Origin: Prevotellamassilia sp.
GTDB lineage: Bacteria > Bacteroidota > Bacteroidia > Bacteroidales > Bacteroidaceae
Reading direction: 5' to 3'
DNA: 10,219 bases
Assembly (NCBI GenBank): GCA_018383375.1
Contig: JAHAWW010000131.1
Coordinates: 1-10,219 of the forward strand
The notes under the pieces were generated by a model that ran no database searches, was not told the DNA's origin, and was given only the letters and a program-made list of their open reading frames with translations. Positions 1 to 8,003 of the stretch are shown here, piece by piece (the first letter of the stretch is position 1; the number at the start of each line of letters is the position of its first letter). Both the position numbers and the translations under genes were made by a program.

Positions 1-206
1 TAGTGCTTAAAGTCAAGATGACGGGCGAAGGCGAAACCGGTCTGATAGAGCGCTTTGTGCGTAGCGTCATCGGAATGGGCAAGAAATATGAACAAATGAG
101 AGAAGAACGCCGGCAGCAATACTACGAGGACTATATGGCCGCCGACACCATAGCTTATCAGCCTGAACCCGTTTATTACGATGAAGATAGCGTTGCCGTC
201 GAATAA
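1..206 (+). CDS. C-terminal fragment of an unidentified protein
   Basis: An open frame enters from the left edge and ends with TAA at 204-206. The visible 67 residues contain a basic and acidic, probably helical stretch (GMGKKYEQMREERRQQYYED) and a tyrosine- and acid-rich tail ending in YYDEDSVAVE. A GTG at position 3 could serve as a start, but the frame is open to the window edge, so this is more likely the end of a longer gene. The stop lies only 2 nt before the ATG of the ABC ATPase, which suggests a shared operon and possible translational coupling. I do not recognise the family. No signal peptide or membrane segment is visible in the part present, so a cytoplasmic tail is plausible. That it is a gene end rather than a chance frame rests mainly on the tight spacing to the next gene. 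Confidence 0.6.
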   Translation, partial: VLKVKMTGEGETGLIERFVRSVIGMGKKYEQMREERRQQYYEDYMAADTIAYQPEPVYYDEDSVAVE

Positions 207-208
207 TT

Positions 209-880
209 ATGCCACAATCCATAAACCAGATTAGCCTCAGCCATCTCCTCCCCCAAGTGTTTCGGGGGATGGAGGCGGCCGAGCGCATACGGCAGTCGGA
301 CGTATGGCTTGAAGCCGACGTCACCCTCAGTCGAGGCTGCCGGCTATGTGTCCAAGCCGAATCGGGCAGTGGCAAATCGTCGCTGCTCAGTTTTATATAT
401 GGCAACAGGGCCGACTATGACGGCCAAATCTGCTTTGATGGTCAAGACATACGCCGCCTCGACACCGCAGCTTGGTGTGAGATACGACGCCGACACTTGG
501 CTCTGCTTCCACAAGAAATGCGACTTTTCCCGGAACTCACCGTGATGCAGAACCTAAGGCTTAAAAACCAACTCACTCACCACAAAACCGAGGCTGAAAT
601 GGGCGCGCTCCTCGACCGTCTCGGCATAGCCGACAAGGCCAACGAACCCGTGGCCCGACTGAGCATCGGACAGCAACAGCGTGTGGCTATCGTCAGAGCC
701 ATTTGTCAACCTTTCGACTTCATCTTGCTCGACGAACCCGTGAGTCATCTCGACCGCAAAAACAACCTCATCGTGGCCGAGATTATCGCCGAAGAAGCCA
801 ATCGCACTGGTGCCGGCATCGTGACGACCTCTGTGGGTCACGGCCTGCTACTCGACGGCGCTCAAACCATTTGCTTATAA
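209..880 (+). CDS. ABC transporter ATP-binding protein (LolD/MacB-like)
   Basis: This 223-residue protein is the nucleotide-binding subunit of an ABC transporter and would hydrolyse ATP at the inner face of the membrane. Visible motifs are a Walker A (ESGSGKSS, K56), a Q-loop (LLPQE, Q102), a signature LSIGQQQR (151-158, with Ile in place of the usual first Gly), a Walker B ILLDEP (catalytic E176) and a D-loop SHLD (179-182). The order and length fit the LolD/MacB/FtsE-like exporter ATPases. The switch-histidine position looks changed: the expected VTHD reads VTTS (205-208), and the nearest His is H211. The ATG at 209 sits 2 nt after the preceding stop. The likely partner is the FtsX-like permease at 1053, reached across a 172-nt spacer. 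The substrate cannot be told from the sequence. Confidence 0.9.
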   Translation: MPQSINQISLSHLLPQVFRGMEAAERIRQSDVWLEADVTLSRGCRLCVQAESGSGKSSLLSFIYGNRADYDGQICFDGQDIRRLDTAAWCEIRRRHLALLPQEMRLFPELTVMQNLRLKNQLTHHKTEAEMGALLDRLGIADKANEPVARLSIGQQQRVAIVRAICQPFDFILLDEPVSHLDRKNNLIVAEIIAEEANRTGAGIVTTSVGHGLLLDGAQTICL

Positions 881-904
881 ATAAAAGACTAAGAGAAATC
901 CCTG

Positions 905-1004
905 TAAGGGCGTAACATAAAGCCGAGAGCAATCAAACTTGTTTGAATTGCCGAGGCGCGAAGGAGGAAGACGAAGTCAATTGTGCTGATATGTTACGAC
1001 CCTT
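905..1004. repeat. Intergenic inverted-repeat element inside the ABC operon
   Basis: The arms 906-919 (AAGGGCGTAACATA) and 990-1004 (TATGTTACGACCCTT) are reverse complements over 14 pairs with a single bulged A at 999. Between them is a second, near-perfect hairpin at 929-951 with core TCAAAC-TT-GTTTGA, followed by a purine-rich stretch (about 953-976). The element fills most of the 172-nt gap between the ATPase and the permease. No clear target-site duplication is visible. It could be a small dispersed repeat (MITE- or REP-like), or an RNA structure that tunes expression of the permease relative to the ATPase. The pairing is seen directly; the function is inference. Confidence 0.6.
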
Positions 1005-1016
1005 CAGCCCTTGCTT

Positions 1017-1038
1017 GGCCGCTAATAACTCTTTGACT
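1017..1038 (+). repeat. 22-nt repeat, copy 1 (partner at 9558-9579)
   Basis: This stretch, whose core is CGCTAATAACTCTT, matches 9558-9579 on the same strand at 21 of 22 positions; the single difference is T versus C just before the final GACT. It ends 14 nt before the permease start codon. A shorter shared motif, taagagaaatc at 890-900 and taagagaatc at 9517-9526, lies on the left side of both copies, so the two may be edges of related elements with different centres. The copy here precedes a rightward gene and the other lies between two leftward genes, so orientation to genes is not conserved. Confidence 0.5.
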
Positions 1039-1052
1039 CTCATAATTAAACC

Positions 1053-2243
1053 ATGCAATACGATAAAACCGTCTGGCAACTCTTGCGCAAAAACATCTCG
1101 CGAGGCCAAATGTTGGGCTATGCCCTGGCCAATGTAGTGGGACTCTCGGTGGTGCTCATCGGTCTGCTCTTTTATGGCGACAGCCAAAACGACAACGCCA
1201 CAGAAGACCGCTATTTCTCACAAGACTATGTCGTTTTGTCCAAGAAAGTGGAAGGCATTGGTTTCACCGCTCAGACTTTCACCGACGATGAAATTGCCCA
1301 ACTCGAACACCAGCCTTGGGCAAAAAAAGTGGGTCGCTTCACCGCGTCACAGTTTGCCGCCAAAGGTTCGGTCATCATCGGCGGAAAGGAGTTGTCGACC
1401 TATCTCTTTGTGGAGTCGGTGCCCGACGAATTTTTCGACATCAAGCCCCGCGATTGGCACTTCCGTCCCGGTGATCGCCGTGTACCCGTGGTTTTGAGCA
1501 AAGACTATCTCACCCTCTATAACTACGGATTTGCCATTCCTCAAGGACTGCCCCAACTGAGCGAAGAGATAATCGGCAGTCTGCCACTCACCTTGCGACT
1601 GACGGGTGAAGACATGAAAGAAGAATATCTTGAGGCCACCATCGTGGGTTTTTCGTCACGTTTAGGCACCATTGCCGTGCCACAAAGCTTTATGGAATGG
1701 GCCAACGCCCACTATGCCAAAACCGAGCCCCAAGGCACTTCGCGCCTCATCGTCGAGACCAACCCGCTGGCCTCGTCGGATATGAGCGACTATCTGAAGA
1801 CTCACAACATCGAGAGCAGTGCCGACACGAGCGACGCCGGAAACATCGCACGTTTTCTCGGTTTGGTTTCGGGAGTGGTGGGAGCCGGCGGCTTGACTAT
1901 CTGTCTGTTGGCACTTTTCATCCTTGTGTTGAGCCTCTTTTTGCTTTTACAAAAAAGTCGCCACACCCTCAGAGGCCTGATGTTGCTGGGCTATCATCCT
2001 CGTGAGATTGGTCGCTATTATGCACTCATTGTCGTCGCCACCAACATCATCACCCTCATTCTGGCCCTATCGGCAGCCCTTTTGTGTCGGCCGTTCTGGG
2101 ACCAAGGTCTTGTCGACATTGGTTTGGGTCAAGGTGCCGTTTGGCCCATGTTCACCTTCGCCTTTGTCTATATGGCTCTTGCCACCGCCTTCGACCTCTT
2201 CATTATCCGCCGCCGGCTTGACGAGATTTGGAAGAAGGGGTGA
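1053..2243 (+). CDS. ABC transporter permease, FtsX/MacB-like
   Basis: This 396-residue inner-membrane protein has the topology of the FtsX/MacB permease class. There is one N-terminal membrane segment (about 20-42), a large extracytoplasmic domain (about 43-270), then three membrane segments near 276-300, 322-345 and 362-385. The stretch LRGLMLLGYHPREIGRYY (307-323 region) between segments two and three corresponds to the cytoplasmic coupling region that contacts the ATPase in this class. It is therefore the probable partner of the ATPase ending at 880, working as a dimer. Transporters of this type extract lipoproteins, export peptides or drugs, or transmit force to periplasmic partners; nothing here fixes the substrate. 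The ATG at 1053 places a short basic N-terminus (YDKTVWQLLRKNISRG) before the first membrane segment, as expected. The 172-nt leader is unusually long for an operon gene. Confidence 0.87.
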   Translation: MQYDKTVWQLLRKNISRGQMLGYALANVVGLSVVLIGLLFYGDSQNDNATEDRYFSQDYVVLSKKVEGIGFTAQTFTDDEIAQLEHQPWAKKVGRFTASQFAAKGSVIIGGKELSTYLFVESVPDEFFDIKPRDWHFRPGDRRVPVVLSKDYLTLYNYGFAIPQGLPQLSEEIIGSLPLTLRLTGEDMKEEYLEATIVGFSSRLGTIAVPQSFMEWANAHYAKTEPQGTSRLIVETNPLASSDMSDYLKTHNIESSADTSDAGNIARFLGLVSGVVGAGGLTICLLALFILVLSLFLLLQKSRHTLRGLMLLGYHPREIGRYYALIVVATNIITLILALSAALLCRPFWDQGLVDIGLGQGAVWPMFTFAFVYMALATAFDLFIIRRRLDEIWKKG

Positions 2244-2276
2244 AGAAAGGTAAACAGAAGTACTACCTTGAAACAT

Positions 2277-2322
2277 AAATCGAGGGGAGTCTTGGTCGTA
2301 AAGACCAGGCTCCCCTCGATTT
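2277..2322. terminator. Bidirectional hairpin terminator between convergent genes
   Basis: The arms 2277-2289 (AAATCGAGGGGAG) and 2310-2322 (CTCCCCTCGATTT) pair perfectly over 13 bp. The stem continues inward with TTGGTC against GACCA after a bulge, leaving a small loop around GTAAA. It lies 33 nt after the permease stop and 35 nt before the stop of the leftward alpha-2-macroglobulin gene, so it can end transcripts from both sides. The T-tracts are short (ATTT at the stem base, with ATGTTT following on the minus strand), so termination may depend mostly on the very stable stem. Confidence 0.85.
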
Positions 2323-2356
2323 GGAGTTGTTGTAGACGATAAATTCTATTCCCTCT

Positions 2357-5300
2357 TTATTGCCCCATCACAAAGGCCGGTGTTTGGCTGTGGTATTCGG
2401 GGGCATATTCACAAGCGGCACGACAGACGCCATAGGTGTAGCGGCCCGGACGGTCGATGACAAACTCTTCGGTGAAGGTATGTGTGCCCTTGGCCAAATG
2501 CTCAATATAAAACGAGGTGGAAGCATCACGCACTGCACGATAGCCCCAAACATGTCCCCAAGAGGCATAGCCTGAGAGGGCACGGCGTGGCTGGGCATTG
2601 GCACCACGAGAGGCAGTAATCGAAACAAAATCGTAGTCGCGCTCTGCTTCAAGTATCAACACCTGACGGAGACGCTCGCCGGCCTCAACACGCACGCCAG
2701 CGCTCAACACCTGCCAACGGTGGCCGTCCCAACGCTCATAGCGACAAGTGAGCTGCATGCCCGAAGCGGTGGGTTTTGCCTGAGATAATGGGAGGGTCTG
2801 ACGGGCTGTGACGTGGGCGAATGAGAGACTGGAGGTGGACTTGTGGATGGTAAAACGGTCGGCCGTGGTGGAGGCATCGGCGTAGTGGTTGAATGTATAA
2901 CCCAAAGTGGAGGGTGCTTCGGCCTCGGAGGGCGCATTGACGGCAAGGATATGCTGCCCACGGCTCAAGGTGTAGCGCAAAGGAGCGGAATGTGTCGCCA
3001 GACTATCGGCACCCTGCATCAAAGCATAGATGGCATCGCAGGCAGCACGTGGCTCTGCCCACATCTGAGTGCGACGTGACTGCACCAACCAACGCTGCAT
3101 CTCTTTCACCACTCGGTCGTTGGCTCTGACATCGACAGCTGTCAAGGCATTGATGGCGGCACACTGAGTGGGCACACGATAACTCTCACGCGAGAGAGCG
3201 GCACGATGCGTGTCGAAATAGCTACCCATATCGGGCGAGGTGACCAAATGTTCGGTCAGACTGCGCGCTATGGTGGCTGCTTGTGCCGACTGTCCGGTCA
3301 ATGCAAGTGCCTCGGCCAAGAGAGCTTGACCCTTCATTGAGAGCAACGAACGATGCTCCAGAGCCTGTTGGGCAAGCCAAGAGGCTGTGGCATTGAAACG
3401 TCGGTCAGCAATAGCGACAAGATGGAGATAGGCCACGTGATAATCATGAATGACGGGCGTCGTGAGGCGTTTCATCTCTTTCACTTCGTCAGATAGTTGT
3501 TTATCCAACCAAGTGCGTGCCTTGGTCAAAAGCCGACCGGCCTCGACGTCGCGTGCAAGAGTCGACAGACGCGACAGACGCGAAGCCACATCGAGAGTGA
3601 CATTAAGACTGCCCGACATACCGGGATACCAACTCAACGAACCGTCGGTGTTTTGCAGTTTTTGCAAACGGGCCAAGGCTGAGGCACGATAGACGGCAAC
3701 GGTGTGAGCGTCGAACAGGCGACTGATTTCGGCCAAACGCTCTTGCTCACTCTTGGCCTCGGCCATCCATGGTGTTTCGGCCAAGAGGGTCTGGCGCACC
3801 TCGGGATGACGCGACAACGCACTGAGAGCTGAACGGTCGGAAGCAGCTGAAAGATGAGAAAGCTCGGGATATTGACGTACCAACCAGGCAGCCATTGTGG
3901 CAGCATAATAGGCTGTGAGTGCTTCGGTAGCACCTTCGCCCGAAGGCACGGCCAAAGCCGGTAAGGCACCGACGGCCGCCCAAATGGGGGCAGAGGTGGT
4001 CTCAACAAGCAGTTGTCTGTCGGTGGCGGCAGAAGATTTGTTCCAAAGCGTGTCGATGCGCCAAGTGGTTGTGCCTACGGCATTGAGACTAAGCGACAAC
4101 GTGCGATCTTCGACCACTCGGGCCGGCAACAAAGGCAACAGATGGCGCTCGCCATCACTAAACGTGGCCGTGTTTGCAGTGAGCGTGATTTCAACAAAAG
4201 AGGTTTCGCTCACAGCCTGCCACTCAAACTGTCCTTCAACGGTGCCTTCGGCTTCGACGGCAAAGGAACGATTTTTCTTGTAGAGCAGTTTGCCGCTCTC
4301 GCCATCGGTGATAGTGAGGCAGACTACGCCTTGATCGGCCGAAGTGAGCAGACTACGCAAGGTGTAGGGGATGACGAGGTGGTCTCCACTGCGGACAAAG
4401 CGCGGCATTGAGGGCTCAATCATCAGTTCGCGGCGTGCCACCAATGTCGTGTCAAGGCTACCGTAGGCCATATCTTTGGTATGAGCCAAAGCATTGAAAC
4501 GCCAAGAGGTGAGACGCTCGGGTAATATGAAGTCTAAAGCTGCAAGACCGGTGCTGTCTGTGGTGAGGGTGGCGGCAAAATAGGCCGTCTCGGCAAAATT
4601 TGAGCGTGTTGCCATAGGGGGCTCTGATGGTGAAGCGGCTATGTCGGCATCGACTTCTTCTGCTTCGACAGTTTGCGCTTTCATTGCCATCGCATCGGTA
4701 GAAGTTTGTCGGCTATAAAGAGTCTTGTTGGCATAGAGGTCAGACTTTCCCGCTGCCCATACTCCTTTAGCGTAATAGCGGCGCGGCGTGGCATAGTTGG
4801 CCTCTTCAAGCCAACGGGTGAAAGAGAGTGGCGGAAGAGTGTGCCATTTCACATCAGCCACATAACTGAGCGAGAACCGGCCGTCAAAGGGTGTGGCCAA
4901 CCAGCAAAAGGGCATGGGCCTGTTGAAAGACAGCGAAAAGTGCCACGGGCTTTCGGCCAAAGCGTCGAGAGAGGCATCATAGAGGCGAGCCAAAACAGAA
5001 GCGGCAGTGGGACGTCCGTCGGGATGAGCCACGCGCAGTTGCCACGTTTCGTGACTTCCCGGCGTCAAACGGTCGCGGAAAGTGTGCCAAGAGAGACGGA
5101 GTTGTTTTTGCGGCCTGGGCTTGGTCACAATGACTTGGTCGGAATGGATTTGACCGTTTCTGACCAAAGTGAAGACCACGCGCTCACCGTTTCCCATCTC
5201 CGGGCGATAGGCCAAGTTGAAGTGCAAAAGGGTGTCGGAAAGCGTGATGACTTGATGGCTCACACGTCCCCGACTGTCGAAGCGGTCAACAAAAAGTGTG

Positions 5301-7873
5301 GCTTCGCTTAAAGCGGTTCCCACAACGACAGAGGCACTATCGGCAGCGGCATTTGTATTTTGATTAAACCACCACACGGCTGCTTTGTCGGCCGGTCGGG
5401 TATCGGCGGTTGAGAAGAGGGTGAAATGACGACGAAGGGTATCGGCACCTTCCACAGTCAGGGTCAAATCATAACTTCCGGAAGGCAAGGCTACGAGCGC
5501 CACGGGCACAAACGGATGGCCTGTGACAATGGTGTCGGCCACAAGAGCACGGCCACCGGCACTGATAGTGAGCAGGGCTTTTGAAGAAATGACACTTCCG
5601 GTATTGGCCGTATGCGCCACGGTCACCTTGGGGAGTTGTTCTTTACACAGTGTTGAGGGCCAATCGACCGAGAGCCACGAGGGATGATGTGAAGCCCAGA
5701 GATGGTGGGTGGCTGTTTGCGTTTCGCCATTCGAGGCGGTGACATCGGCCGTGACAACAAACTGAAGGTGGCCGATGGTTTCGGTCGTTTGTGTCTGAGC
5801 GACGAGTCTGAGGGGGATGGCAAACCGGCCGAGGCTGTCGGTCGTGGCCGTGCCGGTGATGTCGGCATTTTCGGCAGATTTGTTACCTCGCCGCCAATAG
5901 CTTTGCTCTTTGACGCTATACACCACTTTGGCTCCAGCCACGGGCAATCCGGTATAGGTCTCGGCCACACCACAGAGTGTCACGTCTTGGCCCAACTCCG
6001 CACCCGCTTCGGGACCTTGAATGCTGACGGTGAACGTGGGGCGTTTGTATTCTTCCACGCTCACGCTCACGCTGCCCCCGGCATTGGTAGACAGGGTGAA
6101 CCGCCCCGGCAATGTGATTTGTGGCAAAACCATACGTCCGCCAAAACTACCCCACTCGTCGCTGCGCAAGGTGGTGTCGGCCACATGCTCGCCACGCGCA
6201 TCGGTGAGGGTAACGGTGAGTTGCAATCCCCCGATGGCGGACACATCGTCACCGCGCTGATTGTAGACAAAACCGCCAAAAAGCACCTCGTCACCGGGTC
6301 GGTAAATGCCGCGGTCGGTGAAGATATTGACACGGCGATAGGTCTGTGTGTCGCCGGCAGCATAGTGGCGACCTGAGGGATAGAGTGTGAACGACGGATA
6401 AAATTGGTCGGTGGCCGTCGAGGCAAAAAAGAAAGTTTGCGAATGGTTGGTCTGAGGCGCCGAGATGGTGATTTCGCCATCTTTGTCGGAGACGTAACGC
6501 CCCATTTGCCACTGCCTTCCATCTCCACGGCGATAGGCTGTGATGGCCGCATCATCAGCGAGGAGATTGCCGGTTTTGCGGTCTACGAGACACACTCGCG
6601 AGGGTTCGCCTTCGGCCGACAAAGTCAGGGGCATGATGCGAGAGACATAGACCAATTGCCCGTCGAGCGTTTGGCCATCGGCTTCAAGCACAGCATAATA
6701 GACACCCGGCTCGGTGAGGCAGAGGTCGAGGCTGTCGGTGGTGGTGACGTAAGCAGGGATACCCAGCTTTGCCGTCATCGTCACAGCGGCTTTTTTATCC
6801 TCACGTCGAGTCAATTTGGCCCATTTTTTCTCGTCGGCCAATCGTGGGTCGGCTGCCGTCAAGCCTTCAAGGCGATAAAAGCGCACTCGCCATTGCCCCA
6901 CAGCCCGATGGCTGATGGCTGCCCGACAGGTATCGCCGGGATAGAGCGTGCGGCGGTCGAGCTTGAGAGAGAGGGTAGCACGTGTTTTTGAAGCAATATA
7001 ATTGCGCAAAGCAGCTGCGCGCTTAGCCTTACCAAAACGTCTGAGTCCCTCTTCGGCCCATGCGATTTTAGTGCTGTCGATAGTTTTCAAGTCGTTTTCT
7101 TCTGCCACATAGTCAGAGGCCTCGGTCAGCGCGATGTAGATTTCCACTCCAATCTCCCCATCGCCGGCCTCTTTTGCCAACCGTTTCAAGGCTGCGATGT
7201 CGGTGCTTTGGTCAAACGATGTGGCTCGAGGTCCGGCCAGAGCGATGCTGTCGAGCGAGAGCAAAACCACAGCTTCGCGCCGACCCATTTGTCGATATAC
7301 GGCAATGGCCCTGCCCACGATTTCGTTTTTTGTCTCTTGGCTCATACTGCCGACTTCAAGGGCCTCTTTCACCACCACACTGAGCATGTCGTGGCTGAAA
7401 TAGCGGCTGTCGTTGCCTCGTTTCAGTAGCGGTAAGAAGTCTTGGCTTTTGGCTTGGGCCAGGTTTTTGGCCTGACTCATGGCTTCGAGTGAGAGACGTC
7501 GCACGGCGGCCACCGAAGCGGTGTCGTACCGTCCGGCATAGAGGTGAGCCATAGTGGCTGCAATGATGGCTTTGTGGAGCGGGTTTTGCTCTCTCTGCCT
7601 CACAGTCTCCAACCGAGCGAACGCAACCTTCGCACTGTCGGGAGATATTTCGTTTTGCAGTCTCACCTCAGTGAGCCAGGCTTTGAGCCTCCAGGGCATA
7701 TTATTCTCGCTCTCAGCCTTTTGTCGAATTTTCCGCACACAGTTGAGCGCCGTTTTGGGCTGGTCGTTGGCCATAGCGCTCTCGGCCTTTTTCCATAGTT
7801 GATTGTAGTGCTGCGCCGTAGCTGAAACGCCCGAAAGCAGGCACAAGATGACAAACCATAGTTTTTTCATCAT
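2357..7873 (-). CDS. Secreted alpha-2-macroglobulin family protein, thioester site degenerate
   Basis: The protein has 1838 residues, somewhat longer than the enterobacterial YfhM type (about 1650). A signal peptide (1-20, MMKKLWFVILCLL then ATA-Q) lacks a lipobox cysteine, so it should be released into the periplasm or beyond rather than lipidated. Residues about 21-290 are helical and repeat-like. Beta-rich macroglobulin domains follow from about 298, including the MG2-type motif DRGIYRPGDEV near 523-528. A variable, acidic, bait-like linker (about 1055-1089) precedes RSNFAETAYF and the A2M core around W1124 (LTSWRFNALAHTKD). The helical thioester domain includes QNTDGSLSWYPG near W1415, and the C-terminus (RYTYGVCRAACEYAPEY) fits the last macroglobulin domain. 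At the expected CxEQ thioester the sequence reads GATEAL (A1315-T-E1317-A1318), so Cys and Gln are absent. Family members trap proteases; without the thioester any trapping would be non-covalent. No pbpC, the common partner in proteobacteria, is present. The start could be the first or second of two adjacent ATGs. Confidence 0.93.
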   Translation of the reverse strand: MMKKLWFVILCLLSGVSATAQHYNQLWKKAESAMANDQPKTALNCVRKIRQKAESENNMPWRLKAWLTEVRLQNEISPDSAKVAFARLETVRQREQNPLHKAIIAATMAHLYAGRYDTASVAAVRRLSLEAMSQAKNLAQAKSQDFLPLLKRGNDSRYFSHDMLSVVVKEALEVGSMSQETKNEIVGRAIAVYRQMGRREAVVLLSLDSIALAGPRATSFDQSTDIAALKRLAKEAGDGEIGVEIYIALTEASDYVAEENDLKTIDSTKIAWAEEGLRRFGKAKRAAALRNYIASKTRATLSLKLDRRTLYPGDTCRAAISHRAVGQWRVRFYRLEGLTAADPRLADEKKWAKLTRREDKKAAVTMTAKLGIPAYVTTTDSLDLCLTEPGVYYAVLEADGQTLDGQLVYVSRIMPLTLSAEGEPSRVCLVDRKTGNLLADDAAITAYRRGDGRQWQMGRYVSDKDGEITISAPQTNHSQTFFFASTATDQFYPSFTLYPSGRHYAAGDTQTYRRVNIFTDRGIYRPGDEVLFGGFVYNQRGDDVSAIGGLQLTVTLTDARGEHVADTTLRSDEWGSFGGRMVLPQITLPGRFTLSTNAGGSVSVSVEEYKRPTFTVSIQGPEAGAELGQDVTLCGVAETYTGLPVAGAKVVYSVKEQSYWRRGNKSAENADITGTATTDSLGRFAIPLRLVAQTQTTETIGHLQFVVTADVTASNGETQTATHHLWASHHPSWLSVDWPSTLCKEQLPKVTVAHTANTGSVISSKALLTISAGGRALVADTIVTGHPFVPVALVALPSGSYDLTLTVEGADTLRRHFTLFSTADTRPADKAAVWWFNQNTNAAADSASVVVGTALSEATLFVDRFDSRGRVSHQVITLSDTLLHFNLAYRPEMGNGERVVFTLVRNGQIHSDQVIVTKPRPQKQLRLSWHTFRDRLTPGSHETWQLRVAHPDGRPTAASVLARLYDASLDALAESPWHFSLSFNRPMPFCWLATPFDGRFSLSYVADVKWHTLPPLSFTRWLEEANYATPRRYYAKGVWAAGKSDLYANKTLYSRQTSTDAMAMKAQTVEAEEVDADIAASPSEPPMATRSNFAETAYFAATLTTDSTGLAALDFILPERLTSWRFNALAHTKDMAYGSLDTTLVARRELMIEPSMPRFVRSGDHLVIPYTLRSLLTSADQGVVCLTITDGESGKLLYKKNRSFAVEAEGTVEGQFEWQAVSETSFVEITLTANTATFSDGERHLLPLLPARVVEDRTLSLSLNAVGTTTWRIDTLWNKSSAATDRQLLVETTSAPIWAAVGALPALAVPSGEGATEALTAYYAATMAAWLVRQYPELSHLSAASDRSALSALSRHPEVRQTLLAETPWMAEAKSEQERLAEISRLFDAHTVAVYRASALARLQKLQNTDGSLSWYPGMSGSLNVTLDVASRLSRLSTLARDVEAGRLLTKARTWLDKQLSDEVKEMKRLTTPVIHDYHVAYLHLVAIADRRFNATASWLAQQALEHRSLLSMKGQALLAEALALTGQSAQAATIARSLTEHLVTSPDMGSYFDTHRAALSRESYRVPTQCAAINALTAVDVRANDRVVKEMQRWLVQSRRTQMWAEPRAACDAIYALMQGADSLATHSAPLRYTLSRGQHILAVNAPSEAEAPSTLGYTFNHYADASTTADRFTIHKSTSSLSFAHVTARQTLPLSQAKPTASGMQLTCRYERWDGHRWQVLSAGVRVEAGERLRQVLILEAERDYDFVSITASRGANAQPRRALSGYASWGHVWGYRAVRDASTSFYIEHLAKGTHTFTEEFVIDRPGRYTYGVCRAACEYAPEYHSQTPAFVMGQ

Positions 7874-7895
7874 AATTGAGATAGGCAGATTAATG

Positions 7896-7915
7896 GATAG
7901 AATAGAATAGTTTAG
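7896..7915. repeat. Short imperfect pentamer tandem repeat upstream of the A2M gene
   Basis: Four imperfect pentamers, GATAG AATAG AATAG TTTAG, lie 23-42 nt upstream of the alpha-2-macroglobulin start codon, within its 130-nt leader. Simple repeats at this distance from a start can change promoter spacing by slippage, but four imperfect units is few and could be chance in A+T-rich DNA. No convincing Bacteroidetes -33/-7 promoter pair could be placed around it. Confidence 0.25.
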
Positions 7916-8003
7916 TTATATCATAAGTATTGAGAAGAAGGGAAGAGAGGGGGCGGCCAAGGTCTACACGAATGTCAAAGAGGCAAAAAGCGAGCAAGTA
8001 TTT

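Noticed and set aside
943..1137. 64-residue plus-strand open frame starting in the spacer before the permease
   Set aside because: It runs out of frame into the permease and covers the inverted-repeat element; no start signal or family resemblance. It may appear as a spurious hypothetical protein wherever the repeat occurs.
5702..6376. 224-residue plus-strand open frame inside the alpha-2-macroglobulin gene
   Set aside because: It lies fully antisense to a well-supported coding region, has low-complexity His/Gly-rich composition typical of antisense shadow, and shows no recognisable domain. The same applies to 4673-5311 and 6404-6991.
7874..8003. Promoter for the alpha-2-macroglobulin gene
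   Set aside because: A promoter is likely in this 130-nt gap, but no TTTG / TAnnTTTG pair with proper 19-21 nt spacing could be placed with confidence.
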